Source of the DNA: Propioniciclava sinopodophylli
GTDB taxonomy: Bacteria > Actinomycetota > Actinomycetes > Propionibacteriales > Propionibacteriaceae
Direction of reading: 5' to 3'
Length of the DNA: 64,000 nt
Assembly (NCBI RefSeq): GCF_004324755.1
Contig: NZ_SDMQ01000003.1
Coordinates: 150,490-214,489 of the forward strand
In this document: positions 49,975-63,855 of the stretch, in pieces
How positions within the stretch are numbered: position 1 is the first letter of the stretch
How the letters are laid out: each line of letters begins with the position of its first letter
Translations under genes and position numbers: made by a program
The notes under the pieces: generated by a model
The model's input: only the letters and a program-made list of their open reading frames with translations
The model's database searches: none
What the model was told of the DNA's origin: nothing

Positions 49975-49997
49975 GCAATTCGGCTCAGCCGATGGGG

Positions 49998-53879
<3,882 letters not shown>

Positions 53880-53997
53880 GTTTCTTCCTTCTCTCCCCTG
53901 CCGGGGGATTTTGTTCAGACCAGTGGCCGCTGGCCCGGACGGACCCGCTCGAGGCGCCTCGCGCGGGGGGTGCAGGGTTCAGTTCCCTGCTGGTTGG

Positions 53998-54028
53998 GCG
54001 GACGCCGAGGGTGCACCCCGGCGTCCGC
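53998..54028 (-). terminator. Hairpin between rpoB and rpoC
   Basis: Perfect 10-bp stem GCGGACGCCG / CGGCGTCCGC begins ten bases after the rpoB stop in a 158-base gap. A partial attenuator or mRNA-processing site is likely because rpoC has no evident promoter of its own. Confidence 0.55.
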
Positions 54029-54037
54029 TTGCGTTGC

Positions 54038-57000
54038 TCAGACCTCTTCGATGTCGGCGAACGAGTCGGCACCGGGGCGGCGCGACAGGTCGATCCCGAA
54101 CTCGTCCGCGCGGTGGTAGTCGTCCTCGGAGTCCTTCAGCTCGACAACCGTGCCGTCGGAGCTCAGCACCTCCACGTTCAGGCAGAGGGACTTCATCTCC
54201 TTGACCAGGACCTTGAACGACTCGGGGATGCCGGGCTCGGGGATGTTCTCGCCCTTGACGATCGCCTCGTAGACCTTCACGCGGCCGGGGACGTCGTCGG
54301 ACTTGATGGTGAGGAGCTCCTGCAGCGCCCAGGCGGCGCCGTAGGCCTCCATCGCCCACACCTCCATCTCACCGAAGCGCTGGCCACCGAACTGCGCCTT
54401 ACCACCCAGCGGCTGCTGCGTGATCATCGAGTACGGGCCGGTCGAACGGGCGTGGATCTTGTCGTCGACCAAGTGGTGCAGCTTCAGCATGTAGATGTAG
54501 CCGACGCCCACACGCTCCGGGTACGGCTCGCCGGAGCGGCCGTCGAAGAGCTGCGCCTTGCCACCGGCGTCGACCATCTTGAGGCCGTCGCGCTGGGGCA
54601 GTCCGTTCTCGAGCAGACCGGCGATCTCCTCCTCGTTGGCGCCGTCGAACACCGGCGTGGCCACGTTCGACTGCGGCTCGACGCGGCCGAGGCCGACGTC
54701 CTTGAGGCGGTTGGCCCACGGCTCGTCCACGCCCTCGATGTCCCAGCCGCTGTGCGCGATCCAGCCGAGGTGCGTCTCCAGCACCTGGCCGACGTTCATG
54801 CGGCTCGGCACGCCGAGCGGGTTCAGGACGATGTCGACCGGCGTCCCGTCCTCGAGGAACGGCATGTCCTCGACGGGGAGGATCTTCGAGATGACGCCCT
54901 TGTTGCCGTGGCGTCCGGCGAGCTTGTCGCCGTCGGAGATCTTGCGCTTCTGGGCGACGTAGACGCGCACCAGCTGGTTGACGCCCGGGGGCAGCTCGTC
55001 GCCTTCGTCGCGGTCGAAGACGCGGACGCCGATGACGGTGCCGGTCTCGCCGTGCGGCACCTTCATCGAGGTGTCGCGGACCTCACGGGCCTTCTCGCCG
55101 AAGATGGCGCGCAGCAGGCGCTCCTCGGGAGTCAGCTCGGTCTCACCCTTCGGGGTGACCTTGCCGACGAGGATGTCGCCCGTGCCCACCTCGGCGCCGA
55201 TGCGGACGATGCCGCGCTCGTCGAGGTCGGCGAGCATGTCGTCGCCGATGTTGGGGATGTCGCGCGTGATCTCCTCGGGGCCCAGCTTGGTGTCGCGGGC
55301 GTCGATCTCGTGCTCCTCGATGTGGATCGAGGTGAGGATGTCGTCCTGGACGAGGCGCTGGCTGAGGATGATGGCGTCCTCGTAGTTATGGCCCTCCCAC
55401 GGCATGAACGCCACGAGCAGGTTCCGCCCCAGAGCCATCTCGCCGTTGTCGGTGCAGGCGCCGTCGGCGAGCGGGGTGCCCACCTCGACGCGGTCGCCGT
55501 CGGCCACCAGCGGACGCTGGTTGATGCAGGTCGTCTGGTTGGACCGGACGAACTTCGCCATGCGGTAGCTCGTCTGGGTGCCGTCGTCGTTCATCACGTC
55601 GATGATGTCGCCGGACACGGAGGTGACCACGCCGGCCTTGTTGGCCACGGTGACCTCGCCCGCGTCGACCGCGCCGCGGTACTCCATGCCGGTGCCCACG
55701 TAGGGGGCCTCGTTGCGAAGCAGCGGGACGGCCTGACGCTGCATGTTGGCGCCCATCAGCGCACGCGACGCGTCGTCGTGCTCGAGGAACGGGATCAGGG
55801 CCGTCGCGACCGACACCATCTGGCGCGGGGAGACGTCCATGTAGTGCACGTCGGCGGCCGGGACCTCGGCCGCGTCGCCGTCCTTGACACGGACGAGCAC
55901 GCGCTCCTCGGTGAAGCGACCCTGGTCGTCGAGCTGCGCGTTGGCCTGCGCGACGATGTAGCGGTCCTCCTCGTCGGCGGTGAGGTAGTCGATCTGGTCG
56001 GTGACGTGACCGTCCTCAACCTTGCGGTACGGCGTCTCGATGAAACCGAACGCGTTCACACGAGCGAAGGACGCCAGCGAGCCGATCAGGCCGATGTTCG
56101 GGCCTTCCGGGGTCTCGATGGGGCACATGCGGCCGTAGTGCGACGGGTGGACGTCACGGACCTCCATGCCGGCGCGGTCGCGGGACAGACCACCGGGGCC
56201 GAGCGCCGAGAGGCGACGCTTGTGCGTCAGGCCGGCCAGCGGGTTGTTCTGGTCCATGAACTGCGACAGCTGCGAGGTGCCGAAGAACTCCTTCAGCGCC
56301 GCCACAACGGGGCGGATGTTGATCAGCGTCTGCGGCGTGATCGCCTCGATGTCCTGCGTCGTCATGCGGTCGCGCACGGTGCGCTCGAGGCGGCCCAGGC
56401 CGATGCGCAGCTGGTTCTGGATCAGCTCACCCACGGTGCGGAGGCGACGGTTGCCGAAGTGGTCGATGTCGTCGGTCTCGACCGGCAGTCCGTTCAGGGT
56501 CTCCTTGCCCTCGTGCAGCGCCACGACGTAGCGGATGGAAGCGACGATGTCTTCCATCGTCAGCACCTGCTGGTCGAACGGCTGCGACAGGGCCAGCTTC
56601 TTGTTGATCTTGTAGCGACCGACCTTCGCGGTGTCGTACCGCTTCGGGTTGAAGTAGTAGTTGTCCAGCATCGCCTGCGCGGCCTCGCGCGTCGGCGGCT
56701 CGCCCGGGCGCAGCTTGCGGTAGATGTCGAGGAGGGCCTCGTCGGTGTTGGCGGTGTTGTCCTTCTCCAGGGTGAGCCGGATGGACTCGTACTCGCCGAA
56801 CTCCTCGAGGATCTGCTCGTTCGTCCAGCCCAGCGCCTTCAGCAGAACAGTGACGTTCTGCTTGCGCTTGCGGTCGAGGCGGACGCCGACCATGTCGCGC
56901 TTGTCGACCTCGAACTCCAGCCACGCGCCGCGGGACGGGATGATCTTGCAGCTGAAGATGTCCTTGTCGGACGTCTTGTCGGGGGTCTGCTCGAAGTAGA

Positions 57001-57511
57001 CACCCGGGCTGCGGACGAGCTGGCTGACGACGACGCGCTCGGTGCCGTTGATGACGAAGGTGCCCTTGTCGGTCATGAGCGGGAAGTCACCCATGAAGAC
57101 GGTCTGGGACTTGATCTCGCCGGTCTCGTTGTTCACGAACTCGGCGGTGACGAAGAGGGGGGCGCCGTACGTGACGTCGCGGTCCTTGCACTCCTCGACC
57201 GTGTACTTCGGCTCCTCGAAACGGTGGTCGCGGAAGCTCAGCGACATCGTCTCGGAGAGGTCCTCGATCGGGGAGATCTCCTCGAAGATCTCCTCCAGAC
57301 CGGACTTGGTGTTGATGTCGGTGCGTCCGGCCTCCAGGGCATCCGCGACGCGCCGGCGCCACACGTCGTTGCCGACGAGCCAGTCGAACGAGTCGACCTG
57401 CAGATCAAGGAGGTTGGGGACTTCCATGGGCTCATGGATCTTCGCGAACGAGATCCGGCCAACACTGGAAACGACGTTGGTGTTCTTCGACGCAGTGCGC
57501 GAGACGGCCAA
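54038..57511 (-). CDS. rpoB: DNA-directed RNA polymerase subunit beta
   Basis: Subunit of 1157 residues. The rifampicin region reads [20 protein letters not shown] then [10 protein letters not shown]; Asp, His and Ser at the usual resistance positions are wild type, so rifampicin sensitivity is expected. The C-terminal KxxxGRHGNKG-type motif ([15 protein letters not shown]) is present. TTG at 57511 is used as the start because GGAAGGA lies nine bases upstream and no ATG or GTG fits. Confidence 0.96.
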   Translation of the reverse strand: MAVSRTASKNTNVVSSVGRISFAKIHEPMEVPNLLDLQVDSFDWLVGNDVWRRRVADALEAGRTDINTKSGLEEIFEEISPIEDLSETMSLSFRDHRFEEPKYTVEECKDRDVTYGAPLFVTAEFVNNETGEIKSQTVFMGDFPLMTDKGTFVINGTERVVVSQLVRSPGVYFEQTPDKTSDKDIFSCKIIPSRGAWLEFEVDKRDMVGVRLDRKRKQNVTVLLKALGWTNEQILEEFGEYESIRLTLEKDNTANTDEALLDIYRKLRPGEPPTREAAQAMLDNYYFNPKRYDTAKVGRYKINKKLALSQPFDQQVLTMEDIVASIRYVVALHEGKETLNGLPVETDDIDHFGNRRLRTVGELIQNQLRIGLGRLERTVRDRMTTQDIEAITPQTLINIRPVVAALKEFFGTSQLSQFMDQNNPLAGLTHKRRLSALGPGGLSRDRAGMEVRDVHPSHYGRMCPIETPEGPNIGLIGSLASFARVNAFGFIETPYRKVEDGHVTDQIDYLTADEEDRYIVAQANAQLDDQGRFTEERVLVRVKDGDAAEVPAADVHYMDVSPRQMVSVATALIPFLEHDDASRALMGANMQRQAVPLLRNEAPYVGTGMEYRGAVDAGEVTVANKAGVVTSVSGDIIDVMNDDGTQTSYRMAKFVRSNQTTCINQRPLVADGDRVEVGTPLADGACTDNGEMALGRNLLVAFMPWEGHNYEDAIILSQRLVQDDILTSIHIEEHEIDARDTKLGPEEITRDIPNIGDDMLADLDERGIVRIGAEVGTGDILVGKVTPKGETELTPEERLLRAIFGEKAREVRDTSMKVPHGETGTVIGVRVFDRDEGDELPPGVNQLVRVYVAQKRKISDGDKLAGRHGNKGVISKILPVEDMPFLEDGTPVDIVLNPLGVPSRMNVGQVLETHLGWIAHSGWDIEGVDEPWANRLKDVGLGRVEPQSNVATPVFDGANEEEIAGLLENGLPQRDGLKMVDAGGKAQLFDGRSGEPYPERVGVGYIYMLKLHHLVDDKIHARSTGPYSMITQQPLGGKAQFGGQRFGEMEVWAMEAYGAAWALQELLTIKSDDVPGRVKVYEAIVKGENIPEPGIPESFKVLVKEMKSLCLNVEVLSSDGTVVELKDSEDDYHRADEFGIDLSRRPGADSFADIEEV

Positions 57512-57609
57512 GACTATGGTCCTTCCAATAGAACCCGAGCTGTGAGGTTCTTTGCATGCGAAACGCCCCGCGTCAAATCGTCACGGGTCGTCAAATGGGG
57601 CAAAGCCTT

Positions 57610-57638
57610 ACATTAGCTCGCCTCAGGGCATGGCGCAA
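57610..57638 (-). promoter_or_regulatory. Candidate rpoBC promoter with overlapping palindrome
   Basis: TTGCGC (57633-57638) and TAATGT (57610-57615) on the minus strand, 17 bases apart, about 100 bases before rpoB. A perfect 14-bp palindrome, GCAACACGTGTTGC (57635-57648), covers part of the -35. Nearer to rpoB, two TTGACG motifs also occur but lack good -10 partners. Confidence 0.45.
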
Positions 57639-57765
57639 CACGTGTTGCACATCAAGCGCCAACCGCCACGCTGCGGGGGCACTGCCGGACGTCCCAGAGC
57701 ATAGGCCGGTCCGGCGTCGTGCACACGCAACGTGGCGGTACCCGTTGTCAGGCGGGGTGGGCAGG

Positions 57766-59493
57766 TCAACGGCCGGGCGGTCTGCCGCCCATGCTGCCGC
57801 CCGTCGCCTGGCCCGCAGTGACGCTCGTGGACGTGCTGTCGACGGAGATGGAGTAGCTGGAGCCGGACTTCACCTGCGGCGAGGAGTAGACGAGGTTGGC
57901 GAAGCCCTTCTCGACGGTGAACTCGTACAGCACCGTGGATCCCGACGTCACCTGCACGGTCTGGCCGGCTGACGCCGAGGTGGCGCTCTGCAGCCAGCCC
58001 TGCGAGGAGTCGGCGTCCGGGGTCTCGGCCATGCCCGAGGAGCCCGCTGCCAGCAGGGTGCCGCCCGAGATCGTGAATGTGCCGTTCACGTCCAGCGCGC
58101 CGTTGCCGTTGCTGGTCGGTCCCCAGACGACGATGGTGCCGCCCGTGATCTCGGCGTCGCCGTTGGAGTCGAAGCCGTCGCCGCCCGCGTGCAGGACGGT
58201 GGTGCCGCCGCTGACGACCACACCGCCGTCGATGGCCTGCATGCCGCCACCACGGCCGCCCGCGCTCGCGGTGTCGGCGGAGACGTTCAGGCCGTCGTCG
58301 GAGCTGGTGACGTCGATCTCGCCGCCGCTGATGAGGATGTCAGTGCCCTCGAGGCCCTCGTAGGAGCGCTCGACGGTGACCGATCCGCCTGCGATGGAGA
58401 GGCTCTCCCCCGCATGGACGCCATCGTCGCCCGTGCTCAGGGCGAGCGTCCCGTCGGTGATCGAGACCACCGAGTCGGAGTGGATCGCGTCGTCGGCCGA
58501 GTCAAGCGTGACGGTCCCGCCACCGATGACGACGTTGGAGCCCGCCTTGAGGCCCTTGGCGGAGGCGTCCGCGGCCAGCTGGGTGCCGGCGCCGCCGCCG
58601 GTGGCTCCGGTGATCGTGCCGCCGGAGACCAGGACGTCGGTCGTGGCGACGAGGCCGTCCCCGCCTGCGGCGAGGGTGATGGTCCCGTCGCTGACGGAGA
58701 TCCAGCCCTGGTCGGCGTCCGTGTCGTTGTCGGCCTTCAGAGCGTCCCCGCCGGCGGTCACGTCCAGCGTGCCGCCGGTCACCGCGATGTGGTCCTTGCC
58801 CCGGATGCCGTCGTCGGCGGCGTCCACGGTGATCGTGCCGCCACTGATGACGAGGCCGTCCTTGGAGGCGATGCCGTCCAGGCTGGGCGCGGTGACCGTC
58901 AGGGAGCCGTTGCCGCCGATCGTGAGGTCCGTCATCGAGAAGAGGGCGGCGTTGGGGGCGTCCTCGCTGGTCGTGTCCGCGAAGGTGGCCGCGCTCGTGA
59001 GCTCGTTGGACGCCCCGTCGGCGAGGACGACGATCGCCTCGTCCGCCTGCGTGACCGCCAGGGCCGCGCCGGTGCCGGACGTGATGCTGGCGCCGTCGAG
59101 CACGAGCTGCACGTCACCGTCGGCGGCGGAGTCCACGACGACCTGTCCGGCCAGCTCGCCCGAGAGCACGTAGGTGCCCGGGGCCGTGATGGTCACCGTG
59201 TTGGCCGAGACGGTCACCCCGTCGCCGGAGACCGTGGCCGAGGCCCCCGTCAGGGTCACGGTGGTCGCGGACGCCGCGTCGTAGCTGGTGGGTCCGGCCT
59301 GGGGCGCGGCGTTCTCCCCCGTGGCCTGCGCCACGGTGATCGCGGCCGTCCCGCCCGCGACGGAGATGGATGTGGAGGTCCCGGCCGAGGTGAGGCCGTT
59401 GGTCTGGCCGAGTGCGGTGCAGCCGGTGAGGACGCCCGCGACGGCGAGCGCGGCGATGGACGTCAGGATCCTGGTGGGCTTGGCGTTGTTCAT
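57766..59493 (-). CDS. DUF4353 carbohydrate-binding-domain lipoprotein
   Basis: A 575-residue lipoprotein: lipobox VLTGC with lipidated Cys25, then a long repetitive beta-helix-like region with many GGTxxV/DGI/DDG turns (ISGGTITVDAADDGIRGKDH, GGDGFDSNGDAEITGGTI). This is the DUF4353 (Cthe_2159-like) architecture, reported to bind acidic polysaccharide in one clostridial protein. The C-terminus GGSMGGRPPG is Gly-rich. It lies 45 bases after the VTC gene on the same strand and is probably in its operon. Confidence 0.85.
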   Translation of the reverse strand: MNNAKPTRILTSIAALAVAGVLTGCTALGQTNGLTSAGTSTSISVAGGTAAITVAQATGENAAPQAGPTSYDAASATTVTLTGASATVSGDGVTVSANTVTITAPGTYVLSGELAGQVVVDSAADGDVQLVLDGASITSGTGAALAVTQADEAIVVLADGASNELTSAATFADTTSEDAPNAALFSMTDLTIGGNGSLTVTAPSLDGIASKDGLVISGGTITVDAADDGIRGKDHIAVTGGTLDVTAGGDALKADNDTDADQGWISVSDGTITLAAGGDGLVATTDVLVSGGTITGATGGGAGTQLAADASAKGLKAGSNVVIGGGTVTLDSADDAIHSDSVVSITDGTLALSTGDDGVHAGESLSIAGGSVTVERSYEGLEGTDILISGGEIDVTSSDDGLNVSADTASAGGRGGGMQAIDGGVVVSGGTTVLHAGGDGFDSNGDAEITGGTIVVWGPTSNGNGALDVNGTFTISGGTLLAAGSSGMAETPDADSSQGWLQSATSASAGQTVQVTSGSTVLYEFTVEKGFANLVYSSPQVKSGSSYSISVDSTSTSVTAGQATGGSMGGRPPGR

Positions 59494-59538
59494 GGTGTCT
59501 TCCTTCTCTGGTTCGTGGATGTTCGTTGAGGTGCTGGA

Positions 59539-60297
59539 TCAGGCCGCGTGGGCGGCCAGGAGGCGGTGCCAGCGGTTGCGAGGCAGGTCCGGCTGGAGCT
59601 GGGCGAGCCCAACGGCGTACTTCGACAGCGGCTGCGGCCGGTGCCCCGCCTGCCAGAGGAGGCGGTCGAGGGCGCTGGGCGCGGCACCCGACTTGGTCTC
59701 CAGCACGACGTGGCCGGTCCAGGTCTGGGCCTGGTCGTCGGTGGGCGTGGTCCAGGTGAGGCCGCTGTCCACGGTCGCCCGGGCGTCGCCACCGGGCATC
59801 AGGAGCGTCACACGGCGGTAGCGCGTCCGCAGGGTGGGGACGAGGGAGGAGACGTCGACGTGGATGCCGGCGCCGCGCAACTGGGACGCGACGTACCCCC
59901 GTCCCTCCGTGTACCCCACCACGGACGCCGAGCCACCGGCCCACGGCGTCCGCTGCTTCACGGTCTGGGTGCGCCGACGGGTCTTGACCTCGAGGAAGCT
60001 GGTGTTCGACGCGACGTAGGTACGGGTGCGCACCTTCCAGCGCAGGCGGCGGCGGTGGGCACTCGTGAGGTAGGCGTCCAGCCCCGGCGTGTCCAGGTAG
60101 GTGGAGCGGTAGAGGGGCGACAGCTCCCCCGCGACGTCGACGACACGGGTCCCGGCGGGGAGGCCGACCAGGATGGCTTCTGCGTCCGCGACGGTGAGCA
60201 CGTACTTGCGGTCGACCCGCGTCTGCAGCGAGGCGGTCTCGTTGAGCTCATCGAGGGTGACCGTGGCCAGCCCGGCCACGGCGTCCGCGGCGCTCAT
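59539..60297 (-). CDS. VTC-domain polyphosphate polymerase-like protein
   Basis: A 252-residue protein of the VTC catalytic-domain family, which in yeast makes polyphosphate from ATP. The tunnel residues appear intact: RKY (30-32), STYLDT (65-70), RWKVRTRTY (86-94), FLEVKTR (Glu103 and Lys105), RYRR and the late LETKSG Glu-Lys pair. No membrane segment or SPX domain is present. The ATG overlaps the DUF4956 stop by four bases, indicating coupled synthesis. Confidence 0.88.
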   Translation of the reverse strand: MSAADAVAGLATVTLDELNETASLQTRVDRKYVLTVADAEAILVGLPAGTRVVDVAGELSPLYRSTYLDTPGLDAYLTSAHRRRLRWKVRTRTYVASNTSFLEVKTRRRTQTVKQRTPWAGGSASVVGYTEGRGYVASQLRGAGIHVDVSSLVPTLRTRYRRVTLLMPGGDARATVDSGLTWTTPTDDQAQTWTGHVVLETKSGAAPSALDRLLWQAGHRPQPLSKYAVGLAQLQPDLPRNRWHRLLAAHAA

Positions 60298-60896
60298 CGG
60301 GCCGACTCCAGGACGCGCGCCGCCTCGGACGCCTCGGCGGAGGTCTGCGACCGGTCGCGGCGGAACCGGACGTCGACCGTGGTGGTGTCGTTGACAAGGT
60401 CGAGCTTCACGACCTGGACGCCGAGCACCCGGGCTCCGAGCTGGTTCTCCAGCCGGGCGGTGAGCACCGCCGAATCACTGACGGCGCGGTCCAGCACGAC
60501 GACCTGGCGCTCGTGCCCGCCGAGGAGGCGCGGGTGGTCCGCGACCCACAGGGTGGCCACGACCAGCGCCATGAGGACGGCCGAGGTGACCGGGTCGCTG
60601 CCCAGTCCGCCGATGAGGCCGATCGCGAGGGCGGCGAAGTAGTAGGCGACCTCGTGCTGGGCCAGCTCGTCGGAGCGGAGGCGGATGATCGACAGGACGC
60701 CGAACAGGCCAAGGCCCAGGCCGGCGCCAACGGACGAGGAGACCAGCACCGAGCTGACGGCCATGACACCCAGATTGACGCCCAGCAACGCGACGAAGAG
60801 GTCGCGACGGTGGTGGCGCGGGAAGTACGTCCCGGCGACGAGCGCCAGGATGGCGACCAGGTCAATGGCCAGGTGGATCAGGATCGTGGTGGTCAT
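60294..60896 (-). CDS. DUF4956 membrane protein
   Basis: A 200-residue protein with about four membrane segments, then a soluble domain (QVVVLDRAV...VQVVKLDLVNDTTTVDVRFR). FGVLSIIRLRSDELAQHEVAYYF is the DUF4956 signature. The family is regularly found beside VTC-domain polymerases and may couple them to the membrane. ATG 60896 follows GAGGAG. First gene of the DUF4956-VTC-DUF4353 unit. Confidence 0.88.
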   Translation of the reverse strand: MTTTILIHLAIDLVAILALVAGTYFPRHHRRDLFVALLGVNLGVMAVSSVLVSSSVGAGLGLGLFGVLSIIRLRSDELAQHEVAYYFAALAIGLIGGLGSDPVTSAVLMALVVATLWVADHPRLLGGHERQVVVLDRAVSDSAVLTARLENQLGARVLGVQVVKLDLVNDTTTVDVRFRRDRSQTSAEASEAARVLESAR

Positions 60897-61100
60897 GAGG
60901 GCTCCTCGGTGGCTGCGGATTGCTACGTCCTCCATTGACCACCCCCTGGCTGTGTGGTTCCTGTGACGGGCTCCTCGGCCCCCTGTGTGCTTGTCCGCGG
61001 CCGTCGACGCGTGCCGTGGGAAGGCCCTCGGACGTGCTCACCGCCCGCGGAGAGGCCGTCCACAGCACGGGCACAGACGGCGTCTGTAGACCTGTGACCC

Positions 61101-62051
61101 ATGGACGACATCACCACCCTGCAGCAGCGCCCGCGGTTCAGCCGGCGCGGGTTCATCGGCGGCGCGGCCGCCCTCGTCATGACCGGCGGCGGCACCGCCG
61201 CGTGGGCCCTGGACCGCTTCGTCGTCGAGCACGCCGAGGTGACGGACACCTCCGCCCTGTGGAGCTCGACGACCACCTCGAGCAGCAGCTCGTCGGGCAC
61301 GGTCAACGGCACCATCTGGAGCAGCGACGCAGGCACGATCTCCATCACGGCGCACACCAGCGGCAGCGGCAGTTCTGCGTCGGCGTGGTACGTGGCGGAC
61401 CTGCAGCTCGCGGACGCCTCGTACCTGCGCACCGCGTTCGCCGAGGACACCTACGGCGAGAACATCATCGAGTACCCCTCGGTGATGGCGTCGGACAACA
61501 AGGCGATCTGGGCGCTGAACGGCGACTACTACGGGTTCCGCGACACCGGGATCGTGGTGCGCAACGGCGTGGCGTTCCGGGACGCCGGCGTGCGGCAGGG
61601 CCTGGCGCTGTTCTCCGACGGACGGCTCGCGCTCTACGACGAGACCACGACCACCGCGGCGGTGCTCGTGTCGCAGGGTGTGTGGCAGACCTGGTCGTTC
61701 GGACCCGGTCTGGTGGACGACGGCAGGGCCCTGTCCGGGCTGGACTCGGTCGAAGTGGACACCAACCCCGGCAACCACTCCATCCAGGGCAACCAGCCCC
61801 GGACCGGCTTCGGCATGATCGAGCCGAACCACTTCGTGGGGATCGCCTTCGACGGCCGCAGCAGCGGCTACAGCCAGGGCGTCTCCCTGACCGCGTTCGC
61901 GGACCTGTTCGTGGACCTCGGCGCGCAGGTGGCGTACAACCTGGACGGCGGCGGCAGCACCGACATGGTGTTCAACGACGCCCTGGTCAACAAGCCGCTG
62001 GGCACCGGCAAGGAGCGCGGCACCTCCGACATCCTGTATGTGGCGCGCTGA
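61101..62051 (+). CDS. Tat-exported phosphodiester glycosidase (NAGPA domain)
   Basis: A 316-residue exported protein. The Tat motif FSRRGFIGG is followed by a hydrophobic stretch to about residue 35; a Ser/Thr-rich linker (residues 51-80) precedes a NAGPA-type domain with NGDYYGFRDTGIVVRNG, RTGFGMI and NLDGGGSTDMVFN. Related domains remove GlcNAc from phosphodiester-linked glycans or occur in exopolysaccharide loci. It is divergent from DUF4956 across a 204-base region and followed three bases later by a broken GT2-GtrA gene. Confidence 0.88.
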   Translation: MDDITTLQQRPRFSRRGFIGGAAALVMTGGGTAAWALDRFVVEHAEVTDTSALWSSTTTSSSSSSGTVNGTIWSSDAGTISITAHTSGSGSSASAWYVADLQLADASYLRTAFAEDTYGENIIEYPSVMASDNKAIWALNGDYYGFRDTGIVVRNGVAFRDAGVRQGLALFSDGRLALYDETTTTAAVLVSQGVWQTWSFGPGLVDDGRALSGLDSVEVDTNPGNHSIQGNQPRTGFGMIEPNHFVGIAFDGRSSGYSQGVSLTAFADLFVDLGAQVAYNLDGGGSTDMVFNDALVNKPLGTGKERGTSDILYVAR

Positions 62052-62054
62052 GCC

Positions 62055-62505
62055 ATGATCGTCCTGATCCCGGCCTACGAGCCCGACCTCCGCCTCGCCG
62101 CCCTCATCCGCCACCTGGGCGACGCCCTGCCCCACGCCCGCGTGCTCGTCGTCGACGACGGCTCAGGACCGGACTACGACGGGGTCTTCGACGTTGCCGC
62201 GGAGGCCGGGGCGTCCGTCGTGCGGCACGCGCGCAACCACGGCAACGGTCGTCTTCCGTCACACCGGAGACGGAAGACGCGCAGTCCTGCGCTACGCCTA
62301 CCTCGCGGCGGTGATCCTCACGATCAACGTGGTGGCCATGGACGCTCTCGTCATCGGCGTCGGGGTCCCGCTCCTGCTCGCGAAGGTCGTGGTCGAGGGC
62401 GTTCTGTTCCTCCTGAGCTACGCGGCGCAGCACCACCTCGTCTTTCCCGCGGGACGCGTCCGGGCGGCTCGCGAGCCTGCGCTCCCTGCTCGCACGAGCG
62501 TCTAA
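62055..62505 (+). pseudogene. GT2-GtrA fusion gene collapsed by an internal deletion
   Basis: The start is intact: MIVLIPAYEPDLRLAALIRH and VLVVDDGSGPDYDGVFD are the nucleotide-sugar end of a family 2 glycosyltransferase, up to RHARNHGNG near 62249. Then the sequence jumps, in the next frame, to VVFRHTGDGRRAVLRYA and ...NVVAMDALVIGVGVPLLLAK, the last membrane segments of a GtrA domain, ending at 62505. Roughly 220 residues are missing (most of the GT2 domain and half of GtrA). Such bifunctional GT2/GtrA proteins often accompany NAGPA-domain genes, as here. Confidence 0.78.
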
Positions 62506-62511
62506 GACGCA

Positions 62512-62543
62512 GAAGGGCCCGCGGCACGTGCCGCGGGCCCTTC
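62512..62543. terminator. Convergent terminator (rplL and GT2-GtrA remnant)
   Basis: A perfect 32-base palindrome, arm GAAGGGCCCGCGGCAC, between the converging genes. It can serve both strands. Confidence 0.8.
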
Positions 62544-62578
62544 GTGTACAGCGTGGGGTCGACGAGTCGACCCTGGCG

Positions 62579-62974
62579 TCACTTGACGGTGACGGTGGCG
62601 CCGGCAGCCTCGAGCTGCTCCTTGGCCTTGGCAGCCGCGTCGCGCGCGACCTTCTCCAGGATCGCCTTCGGGGCGGCCTCGACGAGGTCCTTGGCCTCCT
62701 TGAGACCGAGGGACGTGAGGGCGCGCACCTCCTTGATGACCTGGATCTTCTTGTCGCCGGCCGACTCGAGGATGACGTCGACCTCAGAGGCCTCCTCCTC
62801 CTCGGCGGCGGCCTCGCCACCACCGGCACCGGCCGGGGCAGCGGCGGCGACGGCCACGGGGGCGGCCGCGGTGACGCCGAAGGCGTCCTCGAACTGCTTC
62901 ACGAACTCGGAGAGCTCGATCAGGGTCATCTCCTTGAAGGCCTCAAGGAGCTCGTCGTTGGTGAGCTTCGCCAT
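62579..62974 (-). CDS. rplL: 50S ribosomal protein L7/L12
   Basis: Stalk protein that recruits translation factors, 131 residues. The N-terminal dimerisation part ([20 protein letters not shown]), an Ala/Gly hinge and the C-terminal domain ([20 protein letters not shown]) are all present. Follows rplJ by 19 bases. Confidence 0.97.
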   Translation of the reverse strand: MAKLTNDELLEAFKEMTLIELSEFVKQFEDAFGVTAAAPVAVAAAAPAGAGGGEAAAEEEEASEVDVILESAGDKKIQVIKEVRALTSLGLKEAKDLVEAAPKAILEKVARDAAAKAKEQLEAAGATVTVK

Positions 62975-62993
62975 GTCTGTGGCTTCCTTTCAA

Positions 62994-63644
62994 TTACTCC
63001 GCGGACTCGGCCGCAGTGTCGTCTGCCTCGGCAGCGGGCGCTGCCTCGGGTGCCGAGGCAGCCTCGGCGGTGTCGGGCTTCTGGTCTTCGGTGGGAGCGG
63101 CCTGGCCGGCACCACCGATGAGGGACGGGTTCTCCCCCGCCGCAGCCTCCAGCGCGCCCAGGACGCGAGCGGCCTGGGAGAGCGGAGCGGCGATGAGGTA
63201 GACGGCCTTGCTCAGGTTGGCCTGCATGGCCCCCGCGAGCTTGGCCAGAAGGACCTCGCGCGACTCAAGGTCGGCGAGCTTCTTGACCTCGTTGGCGTCG
63301 AGGACGCGACCGTCCATGACACCACCCTTGATGACCAGAAGCGGGTTGTCCTTCGCGAAGTCGCGCAGACCCTTCGCAACGGTGGCAACGTCACCGTTGA
63401 TGAAGGCGATCGCCGTCGGGCCGGTGAGCTGCTCGTCGAGCCCCTCGATTCCGGCTTCCTTGGCAGCGATCTGGGTCAGAGTGTTCTTCGCGACGGCGTA
63501 CGTGGCGTCCTCACCGAGAGCGCGGCGCAGGGCCTTGATGCTCTTGACGGTGAGACCGCGGTACTCGGTCAGCACAGTGGCGTTCGACGCGCTGAAAGCT
63601 TCCTTCAGCTCCTCGACCGCGGCTGCCTTGTCCGGCCTCGCCAT
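62994..63644 (-). CDS. rplJ: 50S ribosomal protein L10
   Basis: Stalk base that anchors L7/L12, 216 residues, with [19 protein letters not shown] and [14 protein letters not shown]. The last 45 residues are an acidic Ala/Glu/Pro-rich extension. ATG 63644 follows AAGGAG. Confidence 0.97.
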   Translation of the reverse strand: MARPDKAAAVEELKEAFSASNATVLTEYRGLTVKSIKALRRALGEDATYAVAKNTLTQIAAKEAGIEGLDEQLTGPTAIAFINGDVATVAKGLRDFAKDNPLLVIKGGVMDGRVLDANEVKKLADLESREVLLAKLAGAMQANLSKAVYLIAAPLSQAARVLGALEAAAGENPSLIGGAGQAAPTEDQKPDTAEAASAPEAAPAAEADDTAAESAE

Positions 63645-63659
63645 GGGTCTCCTTCCCAC

Positions 63660-63799
63660 TTCTTGTAGTCAGGCCCAAGACATGGAAAGACCCCGGGCGC
63701 AAGCGCACGGGGCAAACGCTGTGAACAGCGATTCGATCGTGACACCTGCGCGGGATTTGCACTCACCCGAGGGCGAGACACCAGCGGTCTTCGGCTTCA
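63660..63799 (-). promoter_or_regulatory. L10 leader region
   Basis: The roughly 150-base rplJ leader contains the stem CCCCGTGCGC / GCGCCCGGGG with a two-base loop, close before the ribosome site, plus a CGCTGTTC/GAACAGCG-like element upstream. The position and shape fit the L10 autoregulatory leader known in bacteria. Confidence 0.5.
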
Positions 63800-63805
63800 G
63801 CGACC

Positions 63806-63834
63806 AGTCTAGGGCAACCGGCCCGGCCGGCCAA
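63806..63834 (-). promoter_or_regulatory. Promoter of rplJ-rplL
   Basis: TTGGCC (63829-63834) and TAGACT (63806-63811) on the minus strand, 17 bases apart. Confidence 0.6.
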
Positions 63835-63855
63835 ATCGGAAGGTCGGGGAAATGA

